Positions 44,743-53,756 are shown, counted from the first letter of the stretch. The stretch is DNA of 64,000 bases from an uncultured Brevinema sp. (GCA_947038195.1 CAMQVI010000002.1:45003-109002), one strand, 5' to 3'. The notes: generated by a model from the letters alone, not told the origin. Numbers and translations: made by a program.

Positions 44743-44763
44743 AAAACAAAGAGGTATGAAATA

Positions 44764-45498
44764 ATGTTTCCAAGGATTGATAAACACTCCTATATTCCAG
44801 CTTATATACAAATCAAAGACCACTTCCTAAGACTCATAGAGACTAATGTTTTGAAACCTGGGGATCAGCTTCCCCCAGAACATGAAATCGTCCGAGAAAC
44901 AGGGCTAAGCCGAATGACTGTTCGACAAGGCATACAAAAACTTGTACAAATGGGCTACTTAACTGCGCATAGAGGGCTAGGTACTTTTGTAGCACATAAA
45001 TCAGAAAATGTAGACACGATGGCTTTTACTTCTCTTAGTAAAAAACTATCTTCATATAATCAAATAGTTACTAGTGAGATTAATATTTTTGAAGAGCGTA
45101 AAGCTTCTAAAGAAATTTCTGACGTCCTAGGTATAGCAGAGGGTGGTGCCATATGGTATTTAGACAGGGTTCGTTCTATTAATGGAATTATATCTCTACA
45201 TGAAATATCATATCTCCCTAAAGATCTATTCCCTACGCTCACCAAAAAAGCATTGGCTAATTCTAAATATAAATGGGTACAGGATAATACCTCTAATGCT
45301 ATTTTATTTTCTGAGAAAAGTTATATTCCCCTTCTTGCAAAGGGTGATATCTCTAAAATATTATGTATAGAAGAAAATACACCTGTTATTAAGGCCTGTA
45401 TTACTTCTTATCTAGACAATCATAGAGCTTTTGAATATAATGTTATCCATTATAGGCCTGATTACCCCCATCATACTTTACAAAGTTATAGAAATTAA
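44764..45498 (+). CDS. GntR/HutC-family transcriptional regulator
   Basis: 244 residues. N-terminal winged helix (about 12-75) with KPGDQLPPEHEIVRETGLSR (33-52) and MTVRQGIQKLVQMGYL (53-68) is the HutC-type recognition region. The C-terminal UTRA domain (about 95-235) includes GGAIWYLDRVRSINGIISLH and FEYNVIHYR. Effectors of this subfamily are small molecules such as phosphosugars or histidine pathway acids. The gene stands alone and its own promoter carries the inverted repeat at 44714-44742, so it probably regulates itself and distant genes. No obvious target gene is adjacent; M15 peptidase is divergent. Confidence 0.9.
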   Translation: MFPRIDKHSYIPAYIQIKDHFLRLIETNVLKPGDQLPPEHEIVRETGLSRMTVRQGIQKLVQMGYLTAHRGLGTFVAHKSENVDTMAFTSLSKKLSSYNQIVTSEINIFEERKASKEISDVLGIAEGGAIWYLDRVRSINGIISLHEISYLPKDLFPTLTKKALANSKYKWVQDNTSNAILFSEKSYIPLLAKGDISKILCIEENTPVIKACITSYLDNHRAFEYNVIHYRPDYPHHTLQSYRN

Positions 45499-45529
45499 AA
45501 AACAGCCCATTAATTATGGGCTGTTTTTT
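45497..45529. terminator. Bidirectional terminator
   Basis: AAAAAACAGCCCAT / ATGGGCTGTTTTTT with a five-base loop. Between the GntR gene and cmk; the cmk stop codon lies at its edge. Confidence 0.9.
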
Positions 45530-46184
45530 AATTTATCTCATAGATACGAATCATTTCACTTAAAACTTCTGAGCTATTAAGGTGTGAAGTGTCAATAAGG
45601 ACTGCATTTTGGGGAATAACAAGAGGATTTAGTTTTCTTTCTGAATCTTCTTTATCTCTTTGAATGATTTCTTCAGTAAGTTTCTCAAGATTTTTATCTA
45701 TCCCTTGCTCTAATAGTTGTTTATATCTTCTTTCTGCTCTTACTTCAGGAGAAGCTGTGAGATAAAATTTTAATTTAGCGTCAGGGAAGACATTAGACCC
45801 CATATCCCGCCCTTCTGCGACTATATTGGTATTACCATTTCCGACCATGCGTTGCATATCTTTCATTTTGGATCTTACAATAGGGGAAAGGCTTACTTTA
45901 GAAGTGAGGAGATCAATTTCTGGAGTTCGGATAGCTTTTGTGACTTCTTTTTCATTGAGAAAAACTTTTTCTCCTTGAAAGGAAATGTTAATATTTTCCA
46001 GTAGAGTTTCTAAGAAACCTTCTATTTTAGAATCATCTAATGAGATATGTTGTTCTTTTACAAGTAATGCGACAGACCTATACATAGCCCCAGTGTCTAA
46101 AGTGTTAAATTTGATATGTTTTGCAAATTCTTTGGACAAGGTGCTTTTCCCCGATCCTGCAGGTCCGTCTATGGTAATAATCAT
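45528..46184 (-). CDS. cmk: Cytidylate kinase
   Basis: Phosphorylates CMP/dCMP. 218 residues. P-loop ITIDGPAGSGKSTLSKEFA (about 3-21), LDTGAMYRSVALL (near 30), RDMGSNVFPDAKLKFYLTAS (near 122) and RDKEDSERKLNPL (near 170) are all standard Cmk segments. Single gene in the gap between the GntR regulator and the secreted protein at 46257 (divergent, sharing a 70-base upstream region). Confidence 0.95.
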   Translation of the reverse strand: MIITIDGPAGSGKSTLSKEFAKHIKFNTLDTGAMYRSVALLVKEQHISLDDSKIEGFLETLLENINISFQGEKVFLNEKEVTKAIRTPEIDLLTSKVSLSPIVRSKMKDMQRMVGNGNTNIVAEGRDMGSNVFPDAKLKFYLTASPEVRAERRYKQLLEQGIDKNLEKLTEEIIQRDKEDSERKLNPLVIPQNAVLIDTSHLNSSEVLSEMIRIYEIN

Positions 46185-46256
46185 TTTTTCTTTTTTCCTT
46201 GCCTTTTGGATTTTTTTTGTATAACTTTCTTATATACAATCATAAAGGAGTATATT

Positions 46257-46730
46257 ATGAAAATAGTACTGTTATTTACGTTGATATTAACATCAACAAG
46301 TTTTGCCCTAGAGGGAAAAAATTTAGAAGGAACTTGGGCAAGAAAGTGGTATGAAAAAGTCCCACGATCTGAAAACTTAAAAGGGGTAGGACTTGAGCAT
46401 TCTACAGGTTTACATTTCACTAAGAATATGGTTCTTGTATACCAAGGAAATGAGAGAAACCTTGTGGGAAAAAGCGAATTTTCTATAATGAAAAGAGATG
46501 GCCAAGATTTTATCGTGTACTATGGTCCTAAACAAGATCCTAAAGATCTAAAAGTACAAGAAAAACAAGGTTACTTTGTTGAATTCTCTGAAACTGCAGA
46601 CGGACAAGGAACAGCAACTTTTTATACAGTTAAAGAACATGAAAAAAATGCGTCTAAAAAAATATACGAAGGAATTACTTTTAAAGAAATGGACTATACA
46701 CATAAAAATATCCCTTATGTATTTAATTAG
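46257..46730 (+). CDS. Small secreted protein, third paralogue of the GxW family
   Basis: Start chosen at ATG 46257 (157 residues) because AAAGGAG lies six bases upstream; the frame extends back to 46116 through the cmk start region, which is not coding. Signal peptide KIVLLFTLILTSTSFA (about 2-17). The mature domain begins LEGTWARKWYEKVP. VQEKQGYFVEFSE matches RDKQGFFIRVSPS in the protein at 41615, at the same distance from the W motif. No Cys, so not a lipoprotein. Its last four bases overlap the convergent rsfS. Confidence 0.72.
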   Translation: MKIVLLFTLILTSTSFALEGKNLEGTWARKWYEKVPRSENLKGVGLEHSTGLHFTKNMVLVYQGNERNLVGKSEFSIMKRDGQDFIVYYGPKQDPKDLKVQEKQGYFVEFSETADGQGTATFYTVKEHEKNASKKIYEGITFKEMDYTHKNIPYVFN

Positions 46731-47206
46731 TCGTCACTTTCTCCAAGATTTGAAAGGAACTCTTCTCTTTCATCAGGAGTAAGTTGTTCAAGGATTTCAT
46801 CAAGATCAGCCTCAGAAAGACCGTATTCTTGATCATGATCTTGAAAATCCGTATATTTAGAACGGGTCTCGACTAAGGATGACATTAGTTTATCAAGGTC
46901 ATAAAAACTTCGTTTTTCTTCTACCAAGATATGAATGACAATATCTACACAATCAAGTACAAGCCACCCCTCAGAGTAATCTTCTGTGGGGTTTTGTACA
47001 GGGAACCCTGCCTGTTTTGCCATAAAAGATAAGCTGCGTCTTGCTGCGTCCATTTGGAGTATGTGTGTTGCTGTAGCAATAAATACAACATCTGTCAGAG
47101 GGCTATAACCTTGTACATCGTATACTTGCATCCCTTCCATCGTAAGACGCACACATTCAACTTTCATTTCGTCAATTAAATTTTGTATATCTTCAGTAAT
47201 AGCCAT
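46727..47206 (-). CDS. rsfS: Ribosomal silencing factor RsfS
   Basis: Binds uL14 of the 50S subunit and blocks subunit joining in starvation. 159 residues. The conserved core is about 10-115: YDVQGYSPLTDVVFIATATH (28-47), DYSEGWLVLDCVDIVIHIL (near 77) and YDLDKLMS. The C-terminal 45 residues (EADLDEILEQLTPDEREEFL) are acidic and extend past the normal RsfS end. Start overlaps the stop of the lipoprotein gene (TAATG). Confidence 0.9.
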   Translation of the reverse strand: MAITEDIQNLIDEMKVECVRLTMEGMQVYDVQGYSPLTDVVFIATATHILQMDAARRSLSFMAKQAGFPVQNPTEDYSEGWLVLDCVDIVIHILVEEKRSFYDLDKLMSSLVETRSKYTDFQDHDQEYGLSEADLDEILEQLTPDEREEFLSNLGESDD

Positions 47207-48030
47207 TATTGTTCCTTAAATCTATTTCTCACGTTATTAATCGTGGTTAGTTGTACGTCGGGATCCATTTCAGGGATAAATACAGTTGCTACTAGCACAA
47301 GGAAATCTTCATTAGATAAATCTTCCAAAAAGACCCTTTCTTTGAGGGATTCCCAAGTTTCAGCATCTTTTTCCGCTTGTTTTCTAGTGGGAATGCGGCG
47401 AGATTGCAGTAGTTTATCTAGGGTATTAAAAGCGTCTAAGGGTATTGCCATATTCCCTACAAGAAAATCTTCCATACTGCGATAACGAGCAAGGAAAGCC
47501 AACACTTCATAAACAATAGGATAAGCTACCGCAGAAAAAGATGTTGTTCTATAGTAATTTAAAATTTCTTCATCATTAAAATCTTGCAATCCATAAGTAT
47601 TTTTTGCTTTTTGAAGAACTGATTTTATGCTAGAATTTTTGAGAGTCTCACCGATATCTTTTTTATTAATAAAATCTTTTTTTTCTTCAGGGCTTAAAAT
47701 GTCCATAAATTCTTTATAAGAAAATTTCACCAAATCTTTTAATAAAACATGATAAAAGAAATAAGAAGTTTGCTGACCATTAAAACTCATAATAGCTTCG
47801 TCTATACGTATTTTTCTTAATTTTTGAGTAAAAGATTTGTCAGCAAGCTCTTTTTGGTCTAAAATCACACCTAACTCTATAAAGTTTTTTTGGACAAAAA
47901 GTATTTTTTCTTCGGGGTTTAGAATAGCATGCCAGTTTTTTACCCGATTTTGAAGTCTATAAACTTCCCCTTGAATCGCACAAGAAGAACTAAATAAAAA
48001 GCAAAGACTCAATAAAATTATTTTTTTCAT
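47206..48030 (-). CDS. Putative lipoprotein
   Basis: 274 residues, not recognised beyond its export signal. Signal peptide KKIILLSLCFLFSSSC (2-17) ends in a spirochaete-type lipobox FSSSC with Cys at about 17. The mature part is helical and Lys/Glu-rich, with no family motif I can name. Between lolA (eight-base gap) and rsfS (one-base overlap), so one transcript; as it is next to lolA, a LolA substrate or partner is possible but inferential. Confidence 0.72.
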   Translation of the reverse strand: MKKIILLSLCFLFSSSCAIQGEVYRLQNRVKNWHAILNPEEKILFVQKNFIELGVILDQKELADKSFTQKLRKIRIDEAIMSFNGQQTSYFFYHVLLKDLVKFSYKEFMDILSPEEKKDFINKKDIGETLKNSSIKSVLQKAKNTYGLQDFNDEEILNYYRTTSFSAVAYPIVYEVLAFLARYRSMEDFLVGNMAIPLDAFNTLDKLLQSRRIPTRKQAEKDAETWESLKERVFLEDLSNEDFLVLVATVFIPEMDPDVQLTTINNVRNRFKEQ

Positions 48031-48038
48031 GAATGGTC

Positions 48039-48683
48039 CTATTCAAAAATATTATCATAGATTTGAGACTCTTCTGTAGTGTTTACTACAAATTCCTCAT
48101 CACTATATCCTCTATTGATTTCGCTATAAGATATAGCCAGCTCTGTCACGATCCCTACTCGAGAAATCCCTCTTACCCTTAATATGCGACTTGTTTTTTT
48201 ATCGGCTATCATCTCAATACGACGAAAACTGGTGGTATTGATTTTAGGCTCAAAAACAATTTGGTACGCTGGGGTCTGTCCATATTTAATCTCTAAGCCA
48301 TTACTAGAAGCTGTGGCAATATACTGTCTTCTTAGAGAACGAATATTCCACGCTTTTACAGGATTGTTTTCTTCCCCTAGTTTTTGACGGGCAATAAGAT
48401 TTCCTTTTTGTACCCAAATAAATTTACCATCAGATACAATTTTTTTATCAGCAGGATTGGCTTCTGAGCCAAATTGCATAATTAATTTATTGGGAGAGAC
48501 ATAGGTAATAACCCCAAAATAGCTAGACTTGTCTTTTTTATAAACAAAACGACCTTTAAAACTTGTGATCTTGGCAGAAGCTTTTTCGATCTCATTAGCC
48601 ACAGATGATGCATTAAACACTGATATAGCCTGTGAAAAAACCACAGATGGGAGCACCAAGAACATCAAGAGCATATATTTCAT
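48039..48683 (-). CDS. lolA: LolA-like periplasmic lipoprotein carrier
   Basis: Carries lipoproteins from LolCDE across the periplasm. Start chosen at ATG 48683 (214 residues, MKYMLLMFLVLPSVVFSQ) because GGAGG is five bases upstream; an extra four residues from 48695 lack one. Signal peptide ends near Ser-Gln 17-18. Conserved LolA-like segments are SFKGRFVYKKDKSSYFGVI (about 40-58), SPNKLIMQFG (near 63) and DGKFIWVQKGNLIA (near 85). Spirochaete LolA homologues are divergent, so this assignment is moderate. lolD and a LolC/E permease are at 15715-17721. Confidence 0.78.
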   Translation of the reverse strand: MKYMLLMFLVLPSVVFSQAISVFNASSVANEIEKASAKITSFKGRFVYKKDKSSYFGVITYVSPNKLIMQFGSEANPADKKIVSDGKFIWVQKGNLIARQKLGEENNPVKAWNIRSLRRQYIATASSNGLEIKYGQTPAYQIVFEPKINTTSFRRIEMIADKKTSRILRVRGISRVGIVTELAISYSEINRGYSDEEFVVNTTEESQIYDNIFE

Positions 48684-48779
48684 TAAATCCTCCAAAGAGA
48701 TATAAGATTTTATATTATAACTAAAAATTTCATTTCATGCAAGATTAAAACCACATATACACTAAATTAACGAAATAAA

Positions 48780-48808
48780 TTGTTTTTTTTACATATGTGT
48801 GGTATAAT
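48780..48808 (+). promoter_or_regulatory. Sigma-70 type promoter of recA
   Basis: TTGTTT, 17-base spacer, TATAAT. The spacer contains ACATATGT, and a partial mirror (ACCACATAT at 48750-48758 versus ATATGTGTGGT at 48793-48803) surrounds the -35. A second TATAAT is at 48815-48820. Confidence 0.65.
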
Positions 48809-48838
48809 AATTGGTATAATTTAACGAGGAGCCCTTTG

Positions 48839-49891
48839 GTGAGTGAAGAAACAAACATCCCTGCAGAAAATGTAGACCCTAAAGATAATGCAAAAAAAGA
48901 AATATCTGCTGATAAGAAAAAAGCCTTAGAAGCAACAATAGGTCAGTTAGAAAAACAATATGGGAAAGGGGCCATAATGCGTCTTGGCTCGAAAGAAATA
49001 GAAAAAATACCTGTTATTCCTACAGGGGCTTTAACCTTAGATCTTGCCTTAGGAGTAGGGGGAATACCCTATGGTCGTGTCACAGAGATATATGGACCAG
49101 AGGCATCGGGTAAAACCACCCTTACTCTTAGCCTTATTGCAGAAGCTCAAAAACAAGGTTCAACCTGTGCATTTATTGATGCAGAGCACGCTCTCGATGC
49201 TGAATATGCTAAAAATATTGGTGTAGACATAGAAAATCTCCTTATCTCACAGCCTGACAACGGAGAACAAGCTCTAGAAATTGCAGAAGCTCTCGTTCGC
49301 AGTGGTGCTGTTGAGCTTATCGTTATTGATTCTGTGGCGGCACTTGTCCCTAAAAATGAAATTGAAGGAAATATGGGGGATTCTGTTATGGGAATGCAGG
49401 CTCGTCTTATGAGCCAGGCCCTAAGAAAACTCACTTCTATTGTAAATAAAGCCAAGTGTGCTGTTATCTTTATAAACCAGCTTCGTATGAAAATTGGTGT
49501 GGTATATGGAAGCCCTGAAACCACAACAGGGGGAATGGCTTTAAAATTTTACTCCTCCGTCCGTATCGAAATCCGTAGAAAAGAACAGCTCAAACGGGGA
49601 GATGAAATTATTGGTAACCTTGTAATAGCTAAAGTTATCAAAAACAAACTAGCTCCTCCTCATAAAAATGCCACCTTTGAAATTCGTTTTGGAAAGGGTA
49701 TTTCCAAAGTAGCTTGTATTGTAGACGCTGCCACAGAATTGGGTATTATTGAAAGAAAAGGTTCTTGGTACTTCCAAGGAGAAGAAAAGATGGGACAAGG
49801 AAGAGACAATGTCATTCAGCTCCTAGAAGGCGATGCTAGTAAACTAAAAGAAATAGATAAACTTGTAAGAGAAAAATTGGCAACTCATTAA
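48839..49891 (+). CDS. recA: Recombinase A
   Basis: Strand exchange, recombinational repair and SOS co-protease. Start chosen at GTG 48839 (350 residues, [13 protein letters not shown]) because GAGGAG lies seven bases upstream; the frame extends back to a GTG at 48797 which lies in the promoter. Walker [15 protein letters not shown] is about 81-94, with [10 protein letters not shown] near 40, [19 protein letters not shown] near 132 and [17 protein letters not shown] near 183. [21 protein letters not shown] holds the L2 loop. Very conserved. argJ follows 24 bases downstream. Confidence 0.98.
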   Translation: MSEETNIPAENVDPKDNAKKEISADKKKALEATIGQLEKQYGKGAIMRLGSKEIEKIPVIPTGALTLDLALGVGGIPYGRVTEIYGPEASGKTTLTLSLIAEAQKQGSTCAFIDAEHALDAEYAKNIGVDIENLLISQPDNGEQALEIAEALVRSGAVELIVIDSVAALVPKNEIEGNMGDSVMGMQARLMSQALRKLTSIVNKAKCAVIFINQLRMKIGVVYGSPETTTGGMALKFYSSVRIEIRRKEQLKRGDEIIGNLVIAKVIKNKLAPPHKNATFEIRFGKGISKVACIVDAATELGIIERKGSWYFQGEEKMGQGRDNVIQLLEGDASKLKEIDKLVREKLATH

Positions 49892-49915
49892 ATATCATTT
49901 GAAAGGATTTTAATT

Positions 49916-51142
49916 ATGGTAGATATCTTACATCTAGAAGAAGGGGTTCTATCCCCTCAAGGTTTTAGAGGGACAGGGGTTTCTTGTGGACTTAAAAATG
50001 GAGGCTCTAAAGATATCTCTTTATTACTAAGCGAAGCGCCTTGTAATACGGCTATGGCATTTACCAAAAACAATATTCAAGGAGCTCACATTGCTATAGA
50101 TAAAGCAAGAGTGGGTAAAAAATGCAGAGCTATTCTTATTAATAGTGGTAATGCTAATTGTCTTACAGGACAAGAAGGGCTAGATAATGCTCGCTTTATG
50201 GCTGAAGAAACAGAAAAATTATTAGACATCCCCTCAAAATCTTGCCTCATTGCATCTACAGGAGTGATAGGGCGACAGCTTAATATGACTAGAATCAAAT
50301 ACGGCATAGAAAGGCTTGTAAATGTTATCCCCAATGAAACTAATATCAGACATTTTAGCTCAGGTATTATGACCACAGATACAAGACAAAAAAACATTGC
50401 TTACCAAGTTAAAATAGGAAAAGATACAGTAACCTTAGGCGCTACAGCTAAGGGGGATAGTATGATTAAACCTTCATTGGAGACGATGCATGCTACTTTG
50501 CTAATCTTTATCACTACTGATGCTAATATCTCCCCCAATCTTCTCCAGAAAGCTCTAGATTATTGTATTAAAAATTCTTTTAACCGAATGTCGATAGATA
50601 ATGATCTAAGCCCTAATGATAGTGTTTTTATAGTTGCTAATGGTTTGGCTCAAGAAGAAATTATTTCCTCAAAAGATGACCCACGTTATGAAGTTTTTTT
50701 AGAGGTTCTCGAATTTTTAATGATTAATATTGCTAAACAGCTCATCAAGCAAGGATTAGGGGTCACTAAACTTGTACATCTTGAAGTAGTGGGAGCGGAA
50801 AATGACGAAGAGGCAGAAAAAATCGTAAGAGCTGTTTCCGAATCCTATCAAGTTAAAACGGCTCTTCATGGGCAAAAAACAGCTTGGCAAAAAATCGTTA
50901 ATACGGTGGCTAATACATCCGATTCTTTTGAATTAGATAAACTTACTATCAGCTATAATAAAAATGTTCTCTTTGAAAATGGAATGCCCAATGCGGCTAG
51001 TATTGTTAGCGCTCTAGGAGACATGAGCAGTATAGACTGCACTATTGAGATCAATCTTAATAGTGCAACAGGGACAGCCTTTTTATGGACTTGTGATTTA
51101 ACTCATGATTATGTGAAAATAAACTCTTTTATAAACGAATAG
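49916..51142 (+). CDS. argJ: Bifunctional ornithine acetyltransferase / N-acetylglutamate synthase
   Basis: Cycles the acetyl group in arginine biosynthesis. 408 residues. SGNANCLTGQEGLDNARFMA (about 78-97) and STGVIGRQL (near 116) form the substrate site. The self-cleavage region reads AKGDSMIKPSLE then TMHATLLIFITTDANIS; the scissile Ala-Thr is kept as HA|TLL but four residues are inserted before it relative to the usual IxPNMAT. The nucleophile Thr therefore looks intact. No other arginine gene is in the window. It may be co-transcribed with recA. Confidence 0.92.
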   Translation: MVDILHLEEGVLSPQGFRGTGVSCGLKNGGSKDISLLLSEAPCNTAMAFTKNNIQGAHIAIDKARVGKKCRAILINSGNANCLTGQEGLDNARFMAEETEKLLDIPSKSCLIASTGVIGRQLNMTRIKYGIERLVNVIPNETNIRHFSSGIMTTDTRQKNIAYQVKIGKDTVTLGATAKGDSMIKPSLETMHATLLIFITTDANISPNLLQKALDYCIKNSFNRMSIDNDLSPNDSVFIVANGLAQEEIISSKDDPRYEVFLEVLEFLMINIAKQLIKQGLGVTKLVHLEVVGAENDEEAEKIVRAVSESYQVKTALHGQKTAWQKIVNTVANTSDSFELDKLTISYNKNVLFENGMPNAASIVSALGDMSSIDCTIEINLNSATGTAFLWTCDLTHDYVKINSFINE

Positions 51143-51198
51143 AATATTCTTTTTATATTTATTGGATACTTATATAGATATTTTCGATCATACTACAT

Positions 51199-51235
51199 AA
51201 AAAACACCACTCCTGTTTTAAAGGTGGTGTTTTTT
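51199..51235. terminator. Bidirectional terminator
   Basis: AAAAAACACCAC / GTGGTGTTTTTT with a 13-base loop. Between argJ (+) and the MBL hydrolase (-). Confidence 0.85.
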
Positions 51236-51317
51236 ATATTTTTCTATAAAGTTTTTCTTACTAACTAAACAAACCTGTCCCATAAAAGCCCTTTGAGATA
51301 GGGGTCTTAAAGATATA

Positions 51318-51941
51318 TTACATTTTTATATGTTGAAAATAAGGTCTAGCTTGTTCGATGGTAAATTTAGGGCCATGACCAGGATACACCATCGTTTTAG
51401 GGGGAGCAGATAAGGTCTTAGCAATAGATACTTTCATCGCGATAGGATCACAACCAAGAAAATCTACACGTCCAATACCCCCTTTTGCAAATATTACATC
51501 ACCACCAAACATCACTAAATCTGAACTAACAAATATCGTATGATCTATGGCATGACCAGGAGTATGTATTAGTGTCCATTCTTGTCCAGCAGCTGTAATA
51601 GATCCCTTTTTTCCACTATAAGTCCAGTCAGGCAAAGGTGCGACAAGGTCTATCCCCATTGAAGAAGCAAGATTTTTTTGAGGGCTAGGCAAGGTCTTTT
51701 TTGCTAGCTCGTGGGCTACAATAATAGCATCGGGGTATTTTTCTTTGACTTCGCCTAAACCTTGTATATGATCTACATGACCGTGGGTAATAAAAATGTG
51801 GGTGACTTTATCGTTTCCTATTAAATCAAACAATCCTTCCAGTTCATCCCCAGGGTCGACAACAATCGCTTCATTCGTTGCAGGATTGGAATAAATCCAA
51901 GCATTTTGAGCAAAAACTCCGTTCTCATAACATTTTATCAT
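51318..51941 (-). CDS. Metallo-beta-lactamase-fold hydrolase (glyoxalase II-like)
   Basis: 207 residues. Metal ligands in the usual order are FITHGHVDHIQGL (HxHxDH, about 50-62), LIHTPGHAIDHT (near 125), MFGGDVIFAKG (Asp, near 144) and VYPGHGPKF (His, near 187). The short length without the glyoxalase II C-terminal domain fits the YcbL/GloB-like group; substrate unknown. Monocistronic and divergent from fliL. Confidence 0.88.
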   Translation of the reverse strand: MIKCYENGVFAQNAWIYSNPATNEAIVVDPGDELEGLFDLIGNDKVTHIFITHGHVDHIQGLGEVKEKYPDAIIVAHELAKKTLPSPQKNLASSMGIDLVAPLPDWTYSGKKGSITAAGQEWTLIHTPGHAIDHTIFVSSDLVMFGGDVIFAKGGIGRVDFLGCDPIAMKVSIAKTLSAPPKTMVYPGHGPKFTIEQARPYFQHIKM

Positions 51942-52032
51942 ACTAACAATCCTTTTTAAGTTTATTTATTATAAGATATTTTTCAAAAATATGAAAGTAA
52001 AATCAAGAAAAGAATCTATTTTGTGATAAAAA

Positions 52033-52061
52033 TTGCATTTTATATAATAATTTGTTACAAT
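52033..52061 (+). promoter_or_regulatory. Sigma-70 type promoter of fliL-fliM
   Basis: TTGCAT, 17-base spacer, TACAAT, 45 bases before the fliL start. No AATCCGATA motif here. Confidence 0.6.
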
Positions 52062-52106
52062 AAAATAGTATAGCTAAATAATCTATTGAATAAACTGGAG
52101 GTAAAT

Positions 52107-52637
52107 ATGGCTGATGAAGAAATACTAGAAGATGGTGATGAGGAAGGGGGAGGGGCGAAACCCCCAAACCCCATAGCAAAAATTATTATCAAGATTTTAG
52201 GATACTTAATACCTGTTTTAGTATCTGTGATTATTTCTGTGATTATTATGTTTGTAGTATTCAAGGGAGGGGCGGCTAATGAGCGTGATGAAAGTTCTAT
52301 TATCACTCAGCTACAGCCCAAGCCTACGCCTTTATCCTACTACGATTTAGGGGAATTTAGAAATAATACGGCAGATATTGACGCTAATCACTTTATTCGT
52401 GTAGCTATTTCTCTTGGTTACGATCCAGAAAATAAGCTACTACATTCTGAGTTAGTGGCTAGACACATCCAGATTAGAGACGTAATTTTAAACCTTTTAA
52501 ACTCTAAAGAAAAAAATCAAATTGATGAATTTCTTGAAAAAGAGCGACTAAAAGATGAAATTGCTAGAACACTTAACAGCTTGTTCATTAATGGTGAGAT
52601 AGATGCTGTTTATTATACAGAATTTACTATTTCCTAG
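52107..52637 (+). CDS. fliL: Flagellar motor-associated protein FliL
   Basis: Single-pass inner-membrane protein around the stator/MS ring. Start chosen at ATG 52107 (176 residues, MADEEILEDGDEEGG) since GGAGG is at ideal spacing. A short acidic and Pro-rich head is followed by one helix (about 30-56, IKILGYLIPVLVSVIISVII) and a periplasmic FliL domain. That domain has YYDLGEFRNNTADIDANHFI (about 80) and DEIARTLNSLFINGEIDAVY near the end. Adjacent fliM supports the call. No motA/motB upstream. Confidence 0.88.
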   Translation: MADEEILEDGDEEGGGAKPPNPIAKIIIKILGYLIPVLVSVIISVIIMFVVFKGGAANERDESSIITQLQPKPTPLSYYDLGEFRNNTADIDANHFIRVAISLGYDPENKLLHSELVARHIQIRDVILNLLNSKEKNQIDEFLEKERLKDEIARTLNSLFINGEIDAVYYTEFTIS

Positions 52638-52667
52638 ATATAAATTAGGAAATAATAAGGAAAAAAG

Positions 52668-53711
52668 ATGACAGAAATATTGTCACAAGATGAAATTGAT
52701 GCTCTGTTGACCGTTGTGTCAACACCTTCTACAGATACTTCCGATGAAGAAAGTGCTTTAGCTATGGTTAGAGCCAATAGGGCGAAGAAGCGTTTAAAAG
52801 TTTATGACTTTAGAAGGCCTGACAAGTTTTCTAAAGATCAAGTGCGTACCCTTCAGATGATTCACGAAACTTTTGCTCGCTTAACTACCACTTCTTTAGC
52901 GGCTCAATTACGCTCTCTTGTTCGTGTCCATGTAGTATCTGTTGATCAGCTTACTTATGAAGAGTTTATTAGATCTATTCCTTCTCCTACGACTTTAGGA
53001 GTGGTAAATATGGACCCTCTTAAAGGCAGTGCTATTATCGAGATAGACCCTGCTATTACCTTTTCTATTATTGATAGACTTTTTGGTGGCAAAGGAGAGA
53101 CCCTTAAGACTAATAGAGAATTAACAGATATTGAGATGTCTGTTATCGAAGGGATTTTAGTTCGTTTATTAGGAAACCTTAGAGAATCTTGGGCTAATAT
53201 GACAGATTTACGACCTCGTTTAGGAAACATTGATACTAACCCACAATTCGTAGGGATTGTCCCACCTAATAGTATGGTAGTTTTAACTACTTTTGAGACT
53301 AAAATTGGTGAGGTAGAAGGAATGCTCAATTTCTGTTTGCCTTATATAACCATTGAACCTATTATTAGTAAATTATCCGCTCAATACTGGTACTCTGCTG
53401 TTAATAATAGTATGACTTCAGAACATATTAGTTTTATTAAACAACAAATAAACGATATTCGTCTCACTGTTATTGCCCAGTTAGCTCAAGCAACTTTATC
53501 TTTTGAAGAAGTTAGCCGTCTAAAAGAAGGCGACGTAATTCGTTTTGATACTAGTGTGCATGCAGATGTAGAAGTGTTTATAGGACGTAATGCCAAATTT
53601 AAAGCCAAACCTGGCTTATTTGGTAATAGAAGAGCTATCCAATTACACGAAGTTTTGGGTACTTTCAAAGAAGAAGACCTACAAGAGCTTCTTCTCGATC
53701 AAGAACAATAA
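52668..53711 (+). CDS. fliM: Flagellar motor switch protein FliM
   Basis: C-ring subunit that binds CheY-P and sets rotation direction. 347 residues. The N-terminal CheY-binding/docking motif EILSQDEIDALL (about 3-14) is conserved. FDRRxK-like YDFRRPDKFSKDQVRTLQMI (about 45-64) begins the CheC-like middle domain. The C-terminal SpoA domain contains GDVIRFDTSVHADVEVFIG (near 285). Terminated directly afterwards, with no fliN/fliY downstream, unlike common spirochaete operons. Confidence 0.94.
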   Translation: MTEILSQDEIDALLTVVSTPSTDTSDEESALAMVRANRAKKRLKVYDFRRPDKFSKDQVRTLQMIHETFARLTTTSLAAQLRSLVRVHVVSVDQLTYEEFIRSIPSPTTLGVVNMDPLKGSAIIEIDPAITFSIIDRLFGGKGETLKTNRELTDIEMSVIEGILVRLLGNLRESWANMTDLRPRLGNIDTNPQFVGIVPPNSMVVLTTFETKIGEVEGMLNFCLPYITIEPIISKLSAQYWYSAVNNSMTSEHISFIKQQINDIRLTVIAQLAQATLSFEEVSRLKEGDVIRFDTSVHADVEVFIGRNAKFKAKPGLFGNRRAIQLHEVLGTFKEEDLQELLLDQEQ

Positions 53712-53721
53712 TCATTATTAA

Positions 53722-53756
53722 AATAAGGGATAAGTTTTACTTATCCCTTATTTTTT
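53722..53756 (+). terminator. Rho-independent terminator after fliM
   Basis: AATAAGGGATAAG / CTTATCCCTTATT with a five-base loop and T run. Confidence 0.88.

Noticed and set aside
49916-51142. Loss of the ArgJ nucleophile
   Set aside because: A first alignment from the left suggested Ala to Glu before Thr, but aligning from the conserved TTDAN side restores the Ala-Thr pair with a four-residue insertion.
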